Shown piece by piece: positions 17,123 through 27,028 of a DNA stretch of 64,000 bases (its first letter is position 1; each line of letters begins with the position of its first letter). Below the pieces are notes generated by a model that saw only the letters and a program-made list of their open reading frames with translations, did no database searches and was not told the origin of the DNA. Position numbers and translations under genes: made by a program. This DNA is from Pseudomonas sp. MN1F (GTDB taxonomy: Bacteria; Pseudomonadota; Gammaproteobacteria; Pseudomonadales; Pseudomonadaceae). The stretch covers positions 39,759-103,758 of the forward strand of contig NZ_VZII01000011.1 in NCBI RefSeq assembly GCF_009391885.1, read 5' to 3'.

Positions 17123-17833
17123 TCAGTCGAGGGCGGGGAGGTCGATCTTCAGGCGCTTGGCCGAGGCGCGCAGGTGCGCTTCGGCGCAAGCTGCGGCCGC
17201 CTGGCGGTCGCCATCGGCGATGGCCTGGTACAGCGCCTGGTGCTCGCGGTTGGCATCGGCCGAACCGCCCACCGAGTGGGCGGCGGAGTTTTCCCAGGCG
17301 GTGCGCCGTGCGCTGGCCAGCTGGCCGCCGAGGAAGTCGTGGAAGGCCACGAAGTAATCGTTCTTGCTGGCTTCGGCAATCGCCCGGTGGAAGGCCACGT
17401 CGGCGGCCGAGGCGGTGGCGAAGTCGCTGCGCTTGTCGAGCATTTCCTGCAGGGCCTTGGCCATGTGCGCCAGGTCCTGCTCGTCGCGCCGGCGGGCGGC
17501 GATGGCGGCGGCCTGGGTTTCGATCCACAGGCGCATCTCGAACATCTGCACCAGGTCCGGCTTGCGGCCATTGCTGCCGGGGAAGCGGAACACGGTGCCG
17601 GCTGGGGTTTGCGAGATGTAGGAACCGAGCCCGCGACGAGCGATCAGCACGCCATCGGCCTTGAGCTGCGCCACGGCTTCGCGCACCACCGAGCGGCTGA
17701 CGTTCAGCTGTTCGGCCAGTTGCTGTTCGGTGGGCAGGCGCGATTCGGCGGTCAAACGGCCGGAATCGATCTCGGCGCGGATGGCGCTGACAACCCGGTC
17801 TACCAGGGTATCGGGGCGCTGGAGCTCTAGCAT
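17123..17833 (-). CDS. lhgR: GntR-family (FadR/FCD) regulator, probable LhgR
   Basis: This 236-residue protein has an N-terminal winged helix-turn-helix (LVDRVVSAIRAEIDSGRLTAESRLPTEQQLAEQLNVSRSVVREAVAQLKADGVLIARRGLGSYI) and a C-terminal all-helical FCD ligand domain (about 95-225, with FEMRLWIETQAAAIAARR, FHRAIAEASKN and HQALYQAIADGDRQAAAACAEAHL). Its position upstream of lhgO and the shared 15-base operator sequence make it the local repressor, presumably relieved by L-2-hydroxyglutarate. The ligand is inferred from what is known of LhgR, not shown by the sequence. Confidence 0.85.
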   Translation of the reverse strand: MLELQRPDTLVDRVVSAIRAEIDSGRLTAESRLPTEQQLAEQLNVSRSVVREAVAQLKADGVLIARRGLGSYISQTPAGTVFRFPGSNGRKPDLVQMFEMRLWIETQAAAIAARRRDEQDLAHMAKALQEMLDKRSDFATASAADVAFHRAIAEASKNDYFVAFHDFLGGQLASARRTAWENSAAHSVGGSADANREHQALYQAIADGDRQAAAACAEAHLRASAKRLKIDLPALD

Positions 17834-17851
17834 GGAAGCGGTTGCCTAGTG

Positions 17852-17868
17852 ATCAGGTTGTCAGACAA
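17852..17868. promoter_or_regulatory. Candidate LhgR operator upstream of lhgR
   Basis: ATCAGGTTGTCAGAC at 17852-17866 repeats the lhgO-upstream sequence exactly. Here the core TTGTCAGACAA (17858-17868) is a perfect 11-base inverted repeat centred on A. It lies about 20 bases upstream of the lhgR ATG (17833, minus strand), well placed for autorepression. Confidence 0.65.
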
Positions 17869-17915
17869 TGCCTGTGGTAGGGCAGAGGTGTCAATGGATT
17901 ATCTGCTTTGCAGGC

Positions 17916-17951
17916 CCGGCCTCTTCGCGGGTAAACCCGCGAAGAGGCCGG
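17916..17951. repeat. P. putida-type REP element
   Basis: CCGGCCTCTTCGCGGG (17916-17931) pairs exactly with CCCGCGAAGAGGCCGG (17936-17951) across a TAAA loop. The left half matches the known P. putida REP consensus. It lies in the intergenic space downstream of the small gene ending at 17963 and upstream of lhgR. Partial copies of the same core appear near 23518 and at 45060-45110. Confidence 0.85.
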
Positions 17952-17962
17952 AACAGGAAGAC

Positions 17963-18316
17963 TCAGAGCTCGCTGACGAAGGTGCCCGTGCCTTCGAGGA
18001 TGTTCTTCAGCGTCAGCGCCACTTCCTCAAGGTCGGTCCCCGCCGAAGTCAGCACGATCTCCAGCGCCTCATCCCCTTTCAGCGCATCGCGATCCCCGGC
18101 CGCCACTTCGATCAGCAGGCGCTGTGCACTCAAGGTCACCTTCAGCCCATCCAGCGTCGACGGCTCGTCATCCAGGGTCAGGTCGACGGTGTCTTCATCC
18201 GGGTAGCGTGTCAGCAGAAACATCTGCCCCTTGTCGCTGTGGCAGCACAGGGTCGCCATGTTGTCTTCCTCGTCATCGCAAGGGGTGGCGAACAGCAGGG
18301 CGGTCTTGATTTGCAT
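17963..18316 (-). CDS. Conserved small protein of unknown function, divergent from gdhB
   Basis: This 117-residue protein starts at ATG 18316 (MQIKTALLFATPCDDEEDNMATLCCHSDKGQMFLLTRYPDEDTVDLTLDDEP). A longer frame exists upstream but reads as non-coding. It is acidic, has no signal peptide or membrane segment, and ends ALTLKNILEGTGTFVSEL. Codon use is typical of the genome. I do not recognise a domain. It is transcribed divergently from gdhB; a functional link to glutamate catabolism would be guesswork. Confidence 0.7.
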   Translation of the reverse strand: MQIKTALLFATPCDDEEDNMATLCCHSDKGQMFLLTRYPDEDTVDLTLDDEPSTLDGLKVTLSAQRLLIEVAAGDRDALKGDEALEIVLTSAGTDLEEVALTLKNILEGTGTFVSEL

Positions 18317-18591
18317 GGCAACGGCTCGGGCTTCTGGAAATGAGAGGGAATTCTGACAGCCTTGCACACATCCATAAACGTAAAGTTGCCAGCCCTTGAC
18401 CGAAATTGTCGCAGCCTCGCAAGCGGCAATGACCGCTCAGTCGTTAAGCTTCCGCGAGCCCTGAACGTACCTGTCACGTTCTACGTCTGGTTTTTACCGT
18501 CCGGCTTGCCATGGGTTGGCTATCGTTGATCCGTACATGGCGGACGTGCGCGACGCTTCAACTATTACAAAGCCCAAGCGGAGTACCACAG

Positions 18592-21500
18592 ATGGCCTTC
18601 TTCACCGCAGCCAGCAAAGCCGACTTCCAGCATCAACTGCAAGCGGCCCTGGCGCAGCACATCAGCGAACAGTCCCTGCCACAAGTGGCGCTGTTCGCCG
18701 AGCAGTTCTTCGGCATCATCTCTCTGGACGAACTCACCCAGCGCAGGCTTTCGGACCTGGCCGGCTGCACCCTGTCGGCATGGCGCATCATCGAGCGCTT
18801 CGACCCCGAATACCCGCAAGTGCGGGTGTACAACCCCGATTACGAACGCAATGGCTGGCAATCGACCCACACCGTGGTCGAAGTGCTGCACCACGACCTG
18901 CCGTTTCTGGTCGACTCGGTGCGCACCGAGCTGAACCGCCGCGGCTACAGCATCCACACCCTGCAGACCACGGTGCTCAGCGTGCGCCGGGGCGCCAAGG
19001 GCGAGCTGCTCGAACTGCTGCCCAAAGGCACCCAGGGCGAAGGCGTGCGCCATGAGTCGCTGATGTACCTGGAGATCGACCGCTGCGCCAATGCCGCCGA
19101 GCTGACCGTGCTGACCCGCGAGATCGAGCAGGTGCTGGCCGAAGTGCGCGTGGCAGTGGCGGATTTCGAGCCGATGAAAGCCAAGCTGCGCGAAGTCGTC
19201 GCCGAGGTGGAAAACACCGCCTACGGCCCGGCCCAGCATGAGAAGGGCGAGGTCAAGGCCTTCCTCGAATGGCTGCTGGACAACCACTTCACCTTCCTTG
19301 GCTATGAAGAATTCACCGTCCAGGCCGACAGCGACGGTGGCCAGATGGTCTATGACGAGCAGTCGTTCCTCGGCCTGCCGCGCCGCCTGCGGGTGGGGCT
19401 GACGGCGGAAGAACTGCGCATCGAAGAATATGCCGTGGCCTATCTCAACGAGCCACTGCTGCTGTCGTTCGCCAAGGCCGCACATCCCAGCCGCGTGCAT
19501 CGCCCGGCCTATCCGGATTACGTGTCGATTCGCCAGCTGGACGCCGATGGCAAGGTTATCAAAGAGCGCCGCTTCATGGGCTTGTACACCTCGTCGGTGT
19601 ACGGCGAGAGCGTGCATGCCATCCCTTACATCCGCGTGAAAGTCGCTGAAGTCGAACGCCGTTCCGGCTTCGACCCGAAAGCGCACCTGGGCAAGGAGCT
19701 GGCCCAGGTGCTCGAAGTGCTGCCGCGTGACGACCTGTTCCAGACGCCGATCGACGAGCTGTTCAATACCGTGATGTCGATCGTGCAGATTCAGGAGCGC
19801 AACAAGATCCGCGTGTTCCTGCGCAAGGACCCGTACGGGCGCTTCTGCTACTGCCTGGCCTACGTGCCGCGGGAGATCTACTCCACCGAAGTGCGGCAGA
19901 AGATCCAGCAGGTGCTGATGGAGCGCCTGAAGGCCAGCGACTGCGAGTTCTGGACCTTCTTCTCCGAATCGGTGCTGGCGCGCGTGCAGCTGATTCTGCG
20001 GGTCGACCCGAAGAACCGCATCGACATCGACCCGCAGCAACTGGAAAACGAAGTGATCCAGGCCTGCCGCTCGTGGCAAGACGACTACTCGGCGCTGGTC
20101 ATCGAGAACTTCGGCGAAGCCCAGGGCACCAATATCCTCGCTGACTTCCCCAAAGGCTTCCCGGCGGGCTACCGCGAGCGCTTCCCGGCGCATTCGGCGG
20201 TGGTCGACCTGCAGCATGTGGTGGCGCTGTCCGAGAACAAGCCGCTGGCGATGAGTTTCTATCAGCCCCTGACCCGCCTGGGCGACCGCCTGCTGCATTG
20301 CAAGCTGTACCACGCCGACACCCCGCTGGCGCTGTCGGATGTGCTGCCAATCCTGGAAAACCTCGGCCTGCGCGTGCTCGGCGAGTTCCCTTACCGCCTG
20401 CGCCACGCCAGCGGGCGCGAGTTCTGGATCCACGACTTCGCCTTCACCTACAGCGAAGGCCTGAACCTGGACATCCAGCAGCTCAACGACACCCTGCAGG
20501 ATGCCTTCATCCACATCGTCAAGGGCGACGCCGAGAACGACGCCTTCAACCGCCTGGTGCTCACCGCCGGCCTGCCATGGCGTGACGTGGCGTTGCTGCG
20601 TGCCTATGCCCGGTACCTCAAGCAGATCCGCCTGGGCTTCGACCTTGGCTACATCGCCAGCACCCTGAACAACCACACCGACATCGCTCGCGAGCTGACC
20701 CGGTTGTTCAAGACCCGTTTCTACCTGGCGCGCAAGCTCACCAACGAAGACCTGGACGACAAGCAGCAGCGCCTGGAGCAGGCGATCCTCACCGCCCTGG
20801 ACGATGTCCAGGTACTCAACGAGGACCGCATCCTGCGCCGCTACCTGGACCTGATCAAGGCCACCCTGCGCACCAACTTCTACCAGCCGGATGCCAACGG
20901 CCAGAACAAGTCGTACTTCAGCTTCAAGTTCAACCCCAAGCTGATTCCCGAGCTGCCCAAGCCTGTGCCGAAGTTCGAGATCTTCGTCTATTCGCCACGG
21001 GTCGAGGGCGTGCACCTGCGCTTCGGCAACGTCGCCCGCGGCGGCCTGCGCTGGTCGGACCGCGAGGAAGACTTCCGCACCGAAGTGCTGGGCCTGGTGA
21101 AAGCCCAGCAGGTGAAGAACTCGGTGATCGTGCCGGTCGGCGCCAAGGGCGGCTTCCTGCCGCGCCGGCTGCCGCTGGGCGGTACCCGCGACGAGGTCGC
21201 TGCCGAGGGTGTGGCGTGCTATCGCATCTTCATCTGCGGCCTGCTCGACATCACCGACAACCTCAAGGACGGCGGCGTGGTGCCGCCGGCCAACGTGGTG
21301 CGTCACGATGACGACGACCCGTACCTGGTGGTGGCGGCCGACAAGGGCACCGCGACCTTCTCCGACATCGCCAACGGCATCGCCATCGACTATGGCTTCT
21401 GGCTCGGCGATGCGTTCGCCTCGGGCGGCTCGGCCGGTTATGACCACAAGAAAATGGGCATCACCGCCCGTGGCGCCTGGGTCGGCGTGCAGCGCCACTT

Positions 21501-23457
21501 CCGCGAGCGCGGCATCAATGTGCAGCAGGACCCGATCACCGTGATCGGCGTCGGCGACATGGCCGGTGACGTGTTCGGCAACGGCCTGCTGATGTCCGAC
21601 AAGCTGCAACTGGTGGCGGCGTTCAACCACTTGCACATCTTCATCGACCCGAACCCGGACCCGGCCACCAGCTTCGTCGAGCGCAAGCGCCTGTTCGACC
21701 TGCCGCGCTCGGCCTGGAGCGACTACGACAGCAGCATCATGTCCGAAGGCGGCGGGATCTTCCCGCGCAGCGCCAAGAGCATCACCATCAGCCCGCAGAT
21801 GAAGGAACGCTTCGCCATCGAAGCCGACCGCCTGACCCCGACCGAACTGCTGCACGCGCTGCTCAAGGCGCCGGTCGACCTGCTGTGGAACGGCGGTATC
21901 GGCACCTACGTCAAGGCCAGCAGCGAAAGCCACGCCGATGTCGGCGACAAGGCCAACGATGCACTGCGGGTCAACGGCAACGAACTGCGCTGCAAGGTGG
22001 TGGGCGAGGGCGGCAACCTCGGCATGACCCAGCTCGGCCGTGTCGAATTCGGCCTGCATGGCGGCGCCACCAACACCGACTTCATCGACAACGCCGGTGG
22101 TGTGGACTGCTCCGACCACGAGGTCAATATCAAGATCCTGCTCAATGAAGTGGTGCAGGGTGGCGACATGACCGAGAAGCAGCGCAACCAGCTGCTCGGC
22201 AGCATGACCGACGAAGTGGCCGGCCTGGTGCTGGGCAACAACTACAAGCAGACCCAGGCGCTGTCGCTGGCTGCCCGCCGCGCCCGCGAGCGGATCGCCG
22301 AATACAAGCGCCTGATGGCTGACCTCGAAGGCCGTGGCAAGCTGGACCGGGCCATCGAGTTCCTGCCGTCCGAGGAGCAGCTGGCCGAGCGCCTGGCTGC
22401 CGGCCAGGGCCTGACCCGCGCCGAGCTGTCGGTGCTGATCTCGTACAGCAAGATCGACCTCAAGGAACAGCTGCTCAAGTCGCTGGTGCCGGATGACGAC
22501 TACCTGACCCGCGACATGGAAACCGCCTTCCCGCCGTCGCTGGTCAGCAAGTTTGCCGAAGCCATGCGCCGTCACCGCCTGAAGCGTGAAATTGTCAGCA
22601 CGCAGATCGCCAACGACCTGGTCAACACCATGGGCATCACGTTTGTCCAGCGCCTGAAGGAGTCGACCGGCATGAGCCCGGCCAACGTCGCCGGCGCCTA
22701 TGTGATCGTGCGCGACATCTTCCACCTGCCGCACTGGTTCCGCCAGATCGAGGCACTGGACTACCAGGTGCCGGCGGAAATCCAGCTGACCCTGATGGAC
22801 GAACTGATGCGCCTGGGCCGCCGTGCCACCCGCTGGTTCCTGCGCAGCCGGCGCAACGAACAGGATGCCGGGCGCGACAGCGCGCACTTCGGGCCGAAGA
22901 TCGCCCAGCTGGGGCTCAAGCTCGACGAGCTGCTGGAAGGCCCGACCCGCGAGCGCTGGATGGTGCGTTACCAGGGCTTCGTCGATGCCGGTGTGCCAGA
23001 GCTGCTGGCGCGGATGGTTGCCGGTACCACCCACCTGTACACCCTGCTGCCAATCATCGAGGCCTCGGACGTGACGGGGCATGACCCGGCGCAGGTGGCC
23101 AAGGCGTTCTTCGCCGTGGGCAGCGCGCTGGACCTGACCTGGTACCTGCAGGAAATCAGCAACCTGCCGGTGGAAAACAACTGGCAGGCCCTGGCCCGCG
23201 AGGCGTTCCGCGACGACATCGACCTGCAGCAGCGGGCGATCACCATCTCGGTCCTGCAGATGGCCGATGCGCCGGAAGACATGGACGCCCGGGTGGCGCT
23301 GTGGGCTGAGCAGCACCGGGTGATGGTCGAGCGCTGGCGCGCCATGCTCGACGACCTGCGCAATGCCACCGGCACTGACTATGCGATGTACGCGGTGGCC
23401 AACCGCGAGCTGGTCGACCTGGCGATGAGCGGGCAGGCGGCGGTGGTGCCGTCCTGA
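18592..23457 (+). CDS. gdhB: NAD-specific glutamate dehydrogenase, large GDH180 type
   Basis: This 1621-residue enzyme has the size of the 180-kDa NAD-GDH class, which deaminates glutamate to 2-oxoglutarate plus ammonium. The start is ATG 18592 (MAFFTAASKADFQHQL), with GGAG at 18580-18583; the frame extends upstream but without a good signal. A long N-terminal regulatory region (about 1-700) precedes the catalytic core: NVARGGLRWSDREEDFRTEVLGLVKAQQVKNSVIVPVGAKGGF (substrate lysines), GVACYRIFICGLLDITDN, and the nucleotide-binding segment VIGVGDMAGDVFGNG. It is monocistronic and followed by a strong terminator. Confidence 0.96.
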   Translation: MAFFTAASKADFQHQLQAALAQHISEQSLPQVALFAEQFFGIISLDELTQRRLSDLAGCTLSAWRIIERFDPEYPQVRVYNPDYERNGWQSTHTVVEVLHHDLPFLVDSVRTELNRRGYSIHTLQTTVLSVRRGAKGELLELLPKGTQGEGVRHESLMYLEIDRCANAAELTVLTREIEQVLAEVRVAVADFEPMKAKLREVVAEVENTAYGPAQHEKGEVKAFLEWLLDNHFTFLGYEEFTVQADSDGGQMVYDEQSFLGLPRRLRVGLTAEELRIEEYAVAYLNEPLLLSFAKAAHPSRVHRPAYPDYVSIRQLDADGKVIKERRFMGLYTSSVYGESVHAIPYIRVKVAEVERRSGFDPKAHLGKELAQVLEVLPRDDLFQTPIDELFNTVMSIVQIQERNKIRVFLRKDPYGRFCYCLAYVPREIYSTEVRQKIQQVLMERLKASDCEFWTFFSESVLARVQLILRVDPKNRIDIDPQQLENEVIQACRSWQDDYSALVIENFGEAQGTNILADFPKGFPAGYRERFPAHSAVVDLQHVVALSENKPLAMSFYQPLTRLGDRLLHCKLYHADTPLALSDVLPILENLGLRVLGEFPYRLRHASGREFWIHDFAFTYSEGLNLDIQQLNDTLQDAFIHIVKGDAENDAFNRLVLTAGLPWRDVALLRAYARYLKQIRLGFDLGYIASTLNNHTDIARELTRLFKTRFYLARKLTNEDLDDKQQRLEQAILTALDDVQVLNEDRILRRYLDLIKATLRTNFYQPDANGQNKSYFSFKFNPKLIPELPKPVPKFEIFVYSPRVEGVHLRFGNVARGGLRWSDREEDFRTEVLGLVKAQQVKNSVIVPVGAKGGFLPRRLPLGGTRDEVAAEGVACYRIFICGLLDITDNLKDGGVVPPANVVRHDDDDPYLVVAADKGTATFSDIANGIAIDYGFWLGDAFASGGSAGYDHKKMGITARGAWVGVQRHFRERGINVQQDPITVIGVGDMAGDVFGNGLLMSDKLQLVAAFNHLHIFIDPNPDPATSFVERKRLFDLPRSAWSDYDSSIMSEGGGIFPRSAKSITISPQMKERFAIEADRLTPTELLHALLKAPVDLLWNGGIGTYVKASSESHADVGDKANDALRVNGNELRCKVVGEGGNLGMTQLGRVEFGLHGGATNTDFIDNAGGVDCSDHEVNIKILLNEVVQGGDMTEKQRNQLLGSMTDEVAGLVLGNNYKQTQALSLAARRARERIAEYKRLMADLEGRGKLDRAIEFLPSEEQLAERLAAGQGLTRAELSVLISYSKIDLKEQLLKSLVPDDDYLTRDMETAFPPSLVSKFAEAMRRHRLKREIVSTQIANDLVNTMGITFVQRLKESTGMSPANVAGAYVIVRDIFHLPHWFRQIEALDYQVPAEIQLTLMDELMRLGRRATRWFLRSRRNEQDAGRDSAHFGPKIAQLGLKLDELLEGPTRERWMVRYQGFVDAGVPELLARMVAGTTHLYTLLPIIEASDVTGHDPAQVAKAFFAVGSALDLTWYLQEISNLPVENNWQALAREAFRDDIDLQQRAITISVLQMADAPEDMDARVALWAEQHRVMVERWRAMLDDLRNATGTDYAMYAVANRELVDLAMSGQAAVVPS

Positions 23458-23477
23458 AACTTTTAGTGAGGTAAAAC

Positions 23478-23507
23478 AAAGCCCCGGCAGCGATGCCGGG
23501 GCTTTTT
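23478..23507 (+). terminator. Rho-independent terminator after gdhB
   Basis: AAAGCCCCGGC (23478-23488) pairs exactly with GCCGGGGCTTT (23495-23505) over a six-base loop, and the T run continues to 23507. It lies 20 bases after the gdhB stop. The A-rich 5' arm means it could also serve ppsR, which converges from the right. Confidence 0.92.
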
Positions 23508-23541
23508 GTATTCCTGTGCTGGCCTCTTCGCGGGTGCAGGC

Positions 23542-24360
23542 TTACTTGAACCGCCGCTCCACACCTTTCTCGACGAGGATCTTCGCCGAAATCTCTTCCA
23601 CCGAGAAATGCGTGGAGTTGATGTTGGGAATGTTCTCCCGGCGGAACAGGTTCTCCACCTCGCGCACCTCGAATTCGCACTGGGCAAAGCTCGAATAGCG
23701 GCTGTTGGGCTTGCGCTCGTGGCGGATGGCGGTCAGGCGGTCGGGGTCGATGGTCAGGCCGAACAGCTTGCTGTGGTGCTTTTTCAGCACCGCCGGCAAC
23801 TGCAGGCGCTCCATGTCGTCCTCGGTCAGTGGGTAGTTGGCGGCGCGAATACCGAACTGCATGGCCATGTAAAGGCAGGTCGGGGTCTTGCCGCAGCGTG
23901 ACACGCCGACCAGGATCAGGTCGGCCTTGTCGTAGTAGTGGGTGCGTGCGCCGTCATCGTTGTCCAGGGCGAAATTCACCGCCTCGATGCGTTCCATGTA
24001 GTTGGAATTGCCACCAATGGAGTGCGATTTGCCCACGGAATACGACGAATGGGCAGTCAGTTCCTGCTCGAGCGGGGATAAAAACGAAGAAAAGATGTCG
24101 ATCATGAAGCCGTTCGACGTCGCCAGGATCTCACGGATGTCCTGATTGACGATGGTGTCGAAGATGATCGGCCGCATGCCGTCGCGCTCTGCGGCAGCGT
24201 TGATCTGCTGCACCATGGTCCGCGCTTTTTCCGGGCTGTCGATGTACGGGCGGGTGAATTTATTGAACGGAATGCTCTCGAATTGAGCGAGCAGGCTCTG
24301 GCCCAGAGTTTCGGCGGTGATGCCGGTGCCGTCGGAGATGAAGAACGCGGTTCGTTTCAT
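23542..24360 (-). CDS. ppsR: PEP synthetase regulatory protein (bifunctional kinase/pyrophosphorylase)
   Basis: This 272-residue protein of the DUF299/PSRP family starts at ATG 24360 ([28 protein letters not shown]). The frame extends upstream into the divergent promoter region but without support. The P-loop [15 protein letters not shown] and the family segment [26 protein letters not shown] are present. It uses ADP to phosphorylate and inactivate PEP synthase, and phosphate to reactivate it. It is divergent from ppsA, its substrate, with 190 bases between. Confidence 0.95.
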   Translation of the reverse strand: MKRTAFFISDGTGITAETLGQSLLAQFESIPFNKFTRPYIDSPEKARTMVQQINAAAERDGMRPIIFDTIVNQDIREILATSNGFMIDIFSSFLSPLEQELTAHSSYSVGKSHSIGGNSNYMERIEAVNFALDNDDGARTHYYDKADLILVGVSRCGKTPTCLYMAMQFGIRAANYPLTEDDMERLQLPAVLKKHHSKLFGLTIDPDRLTAIRHERKPNSRYSSFAQCEFEVREVENLFRRENIPNINSTHFSVEEISAKILVEKGVERRFK

Positions 24361-24550
24361 TTGCGATCTGGGCCTTAAGCTGATGTCGTTTCTTGGATAT
24401 GATAAGTTCGGTTTGCCGAATGCGGCTGTCGGCATTCTGCCATATTTTGCGAACCTATTTTCCAGGTACAGGCCACAAGCGTCCGGCCCAGTCAACGAAG
24501 GCAGGCGGGCGCCCTTGAGCTTTTCCAATACAGTTAGTGGAGAGATCACC

Positions 24551-26926
24551 TTGGTAGAGTACGTAGTTTCCCTCGATAAGCTCGGCGTCCACGATGTGGA
24601 GCATGTGGGGGGCAAGAACGCATCCCTCGGCGAGATGATCAGTAACCTCGCTGGTGCCGGCGTGTCGGTGCCGGGCGGCTTTGCCACTACGGCTCAGGCG
24701 TACCGTGACTTTCTCGAACAGAGTGGCCTGAACAACCAGATCCATGCGGCCCTCGACGCCCTCGACGTGGATGACGTCAATGCCCTGGCCAAAACCGGCG
24801 CGCAGATCCGTCAGTGGGTGATGGAGGCCGAATTCCCGGCCCGCCTGGATGCGGAAATCCGCACCGCCTTCGCCGAAATGTCCCAGGGCAACGACAACAT
24901 GGCCGTGGCCGTGCGTTCCTCGGCCACCGCCGAAGACCTGCCGGACGCCTCGTTCGCCGGTCAGCAGGAAACCTTCCTCAACATCCGTGGCGTCGATAAC
25001 GTGATCCGCGCGGCCAAGGAAGTGTTCGCTTCGCTGTTCAACGACCGCGCCATCGCCTACCGCGTGCACCAGGGCTTCGACCACAAGCTGGTGGCCCTGT
25101 CCGCCGGCGTGCAGCGCATGGTCCGTTCGGAAACCGGCACCGCCGGCGTCATGTTCACCCTCGACACCGAGTCGGGCTTCCGTGACGTGGTGTTCATCAC
25201 CGGCGCCTACGGCCTGGGTGAAACCGTGGTGCAGGGTGCGGTCAACCCTGACGAATTCTACGTGCACAAACAAACCCTGGAGGCTGGCCGCCCGGCCATC
25301 CTGCGCCGCAACCTGGGTAGCAAGGCGATCAAGATGGTCTATGGCGACGAAGCCAAGGCCGGCCGTTCGGTCAAGACCATCGAGGTCGACCGCGCCGAAC
25401 GTGCACGCTTCTGCCTGAGCGACGACGAAGTCAACGAGCTGGCCAAGCAGGCGATGATCATCGAGCAGCACTACCAGCGCCCGATGGACATCGAGTGGGC
25501 CAAGGACGGTGACGACGGCAAGCTGTACATCGTCCAGGCTCGCCCTGAGACCGTGAAGAGCCGCGCCAGCGCCAACGTCATGGAACGTTACCTGCTGAAA
25601 GAGAAGGGTACCGTACTGGTCGAAGGCCGTGCCATCGGCCAGCGCATCGGCGCCGGCAAGGTCCGCGTGATCAACGATGTGTCCGAGATGGACAAGGTGC
25701 AGCCAGGCGACGTGCTGGTTTCCGACATGACCGACCCGGACTGGGAACCGGTGATGAAGCGCGCCAGCGCCATCGTCACCAACCGTGGCGGGCGTACCTG
25801 CCACGCGGCGATCATCGCCCGTGAGCTGGGCATCCCGGCCGTGGTCGGTTGCGGCAACGCTACCCAGGTGCTGAAAGATGGCCAGGGCGTGACCGTGTCC
25901 TGTGCTGAGGGCGATACCGGCTTCATCTTCGAGGGCGAGCTGGGCTTCGACGTCAAGCAGAACTCGGTCGATGCCATGCCCGATCTGCCGTTCAAGATCA
26001 TGATGAACGTCGGCAACCCGGACCGCGCCTTCGACTTCGCCCAGCTGCCCAACGCCGGTGTCGGCCTGGCGCGTCTGGAGTTCATCATCAACCGCATGAT
26101 TGGTGTGCACCCCAAGGCGCTGCTGAACTACGCTGGCCTGCCGCCGGAGCTGAAAGAGAGCGTCGACAAGCGTATTGCCGGTTACAACGACCCGGTCGGC
26201 TTCTATGTCGAGAAGCTGGTCGAGGGCATCAGCACCCTGGCGGCGGCCTTCTACCCGAAAAAGGTCATCGTGCGCCTGTCGGACTTCAAGTCCAACGAGT
26301 ACGCCAACCTGATCGGCGGCAAGCTGTACGAGCCGGAAGAAGAAAACCCGATGCTGGGCTTCCGCGGCGCCTCGCGCTACATCAGCGAGTCGTTCCGTGA
26401 CTGCTTCGAGCTCGAATGCCGTGCGCTGAAGCGCGTGCGCAACGAAATGGGCCTGACCAACGTCGAGATCATGGTGCCGTTCGTGCGCACCCTGGGCGAA
26501 GCCAGCCAGGTCGTCGACCTGCTCGCCGAAAACGGCCTGGCCCGTGGCGACAACGGCCTGCGTGTGATCATGATGTGCGAGCTGCCGTCCAACGCCATTC
26601 TGGCCGAAGAGTTCCTCGAGTACTTCGACGGCTTCTCGATCGGTTCCAACGACCTGACCCAGCTGACCCTGGGCCTGGACCGTGACTCGGGCATCATCGC
26701 CCACCTGTTCGACGAGCGTAACCCGGCGGTGAAGAAGCTGCTGGCCAACGCCATCCAGGCGTGCAACAAGGCTGGCAAGTACATCGGCATCTGCGGCCAG
26801 GGCCCTTCGGACCACCCGGACCTGGCCAAATGGCTGATGGAGCAGGGCATCGAGAGCGTGTCGCTGAACCCGGACTCGGTCCTGGAGACCTGGTTCTTCC
26901 TGGCCGAAGGCCAGGGCGCGGCCTGA
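24551..26926 (+). CDS. ppsA: Phosphoenolpyruvate synthase
   Basis: This 791-residue enzyme converts pyruvate plus ATP to PEP, AMP and phosphate in gluconeogenesis. TTG 24551 is the chosen start ([29 protein letters not shown]), with GGAGAG at 24539-24544; the upstream part of the frame lies in the promoter region. The N-terminal ATP-binding domain contains [25 protein letters not shown]. The swivelling phosphohistidine domain has [21 protein letters not shown]. The C-terminal TIM barrel has [17 protein letters not shown] and [17 protein letters not shown]. Confidence 0.96.
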   Translation: MVEYVVSLDKLGVHDVEHVGGKNASLGEMISNLAGAGVSVPGGFATTAQAYRDFLEQSGLNNQIHAALDALDVDDVNALAKTGAQIRQWVMEAEFPARLDAEIRTAFAEMSQGNDNMAVAVRSSATAEDLPDASFAGQQETFLNIRGVDNVIRAAKEVFASLFNDRAIAYRVHQGFDHKLVALSAGVQRMVRSETGTAGVMFTLDTESGFRDVVFITGAYGLGETVVQGAVNPDEFYVHKQTLEAGRPAILRRNLGSKAIKMVYGDEAKAGRSVKTIEVDRAERARFCLSDDEVNELAKQAMIIEQHYQRPMDIEWAKDGDDGKLYIVQARPETVKSRASANVMERYLLKEKGTVLVEGRAIGQRIGAGKVRVINDVSEMDKVQPGDVLVSDMTDPDWEPVMKRASAIVTNRGGRTCHAAIIARELGIPAVVGCGNATQVLKDGQGVTVSCAEGDTGFIFEGELGFDVKQNSVDAMPDLPFKIMMNVGNPDRAFDFAQLPNAGVGLARLEFIINRMIGVHPKALLNYAGLPPELKESVDKRIAGYNDPVGFYVEKLVEGISTLAAAFYPKKVIVRLSDFKSNEYANLIGGKLYEPEEENPMLGFRGASRYISESFRDCFELECRALKRVRNEMGLTNVEIMVPFVRTLGEASQVVDLLAENGLARGDNGLRVIMMCELPSNAILAEEFLEYFDGFSIGSNDLTQLTLGLDRDSGIIAHLFDERNPAVKKLLANAIQACNKAGKYIGICGQGPSDHPDLAKWLMEQGIESVSLNPDSVLETWFFLAEGQGAA

Positions 26927-26937
26927 TGCGGTAAATT

Positions 26938-26974
26938 GCGGGGGTGCGTCTGGCGCGCCCCCGCCTGGTTTTTT
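26938..26974 (+). terminator. Rho-independent terminator after ppsA
   Basis: GCGGGGGTGCG (26938-26948) pairs with CGCGCCCCCGC (26954-26964) with one G-T wobble, followed by a T run at 26969-26974. It lies 12 bases after the ppsA stop. Confidence 0.88.
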
Positions 26975-27028
26975 CCAGGGCGAGTTCCAGTGATGGATCC
27001 CGCCCTTTTTTGTGCACCAAGCAACCTT

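Noticed and set aside
18565..23316. A 1583-codon open frame antisense to gdhB
   Set aside because: It is a high-GC shadow of gdhB; its composition is dominated by V, A, G, H, L and Q, with no recognisable domain, and the sense strand has strong family motifs.
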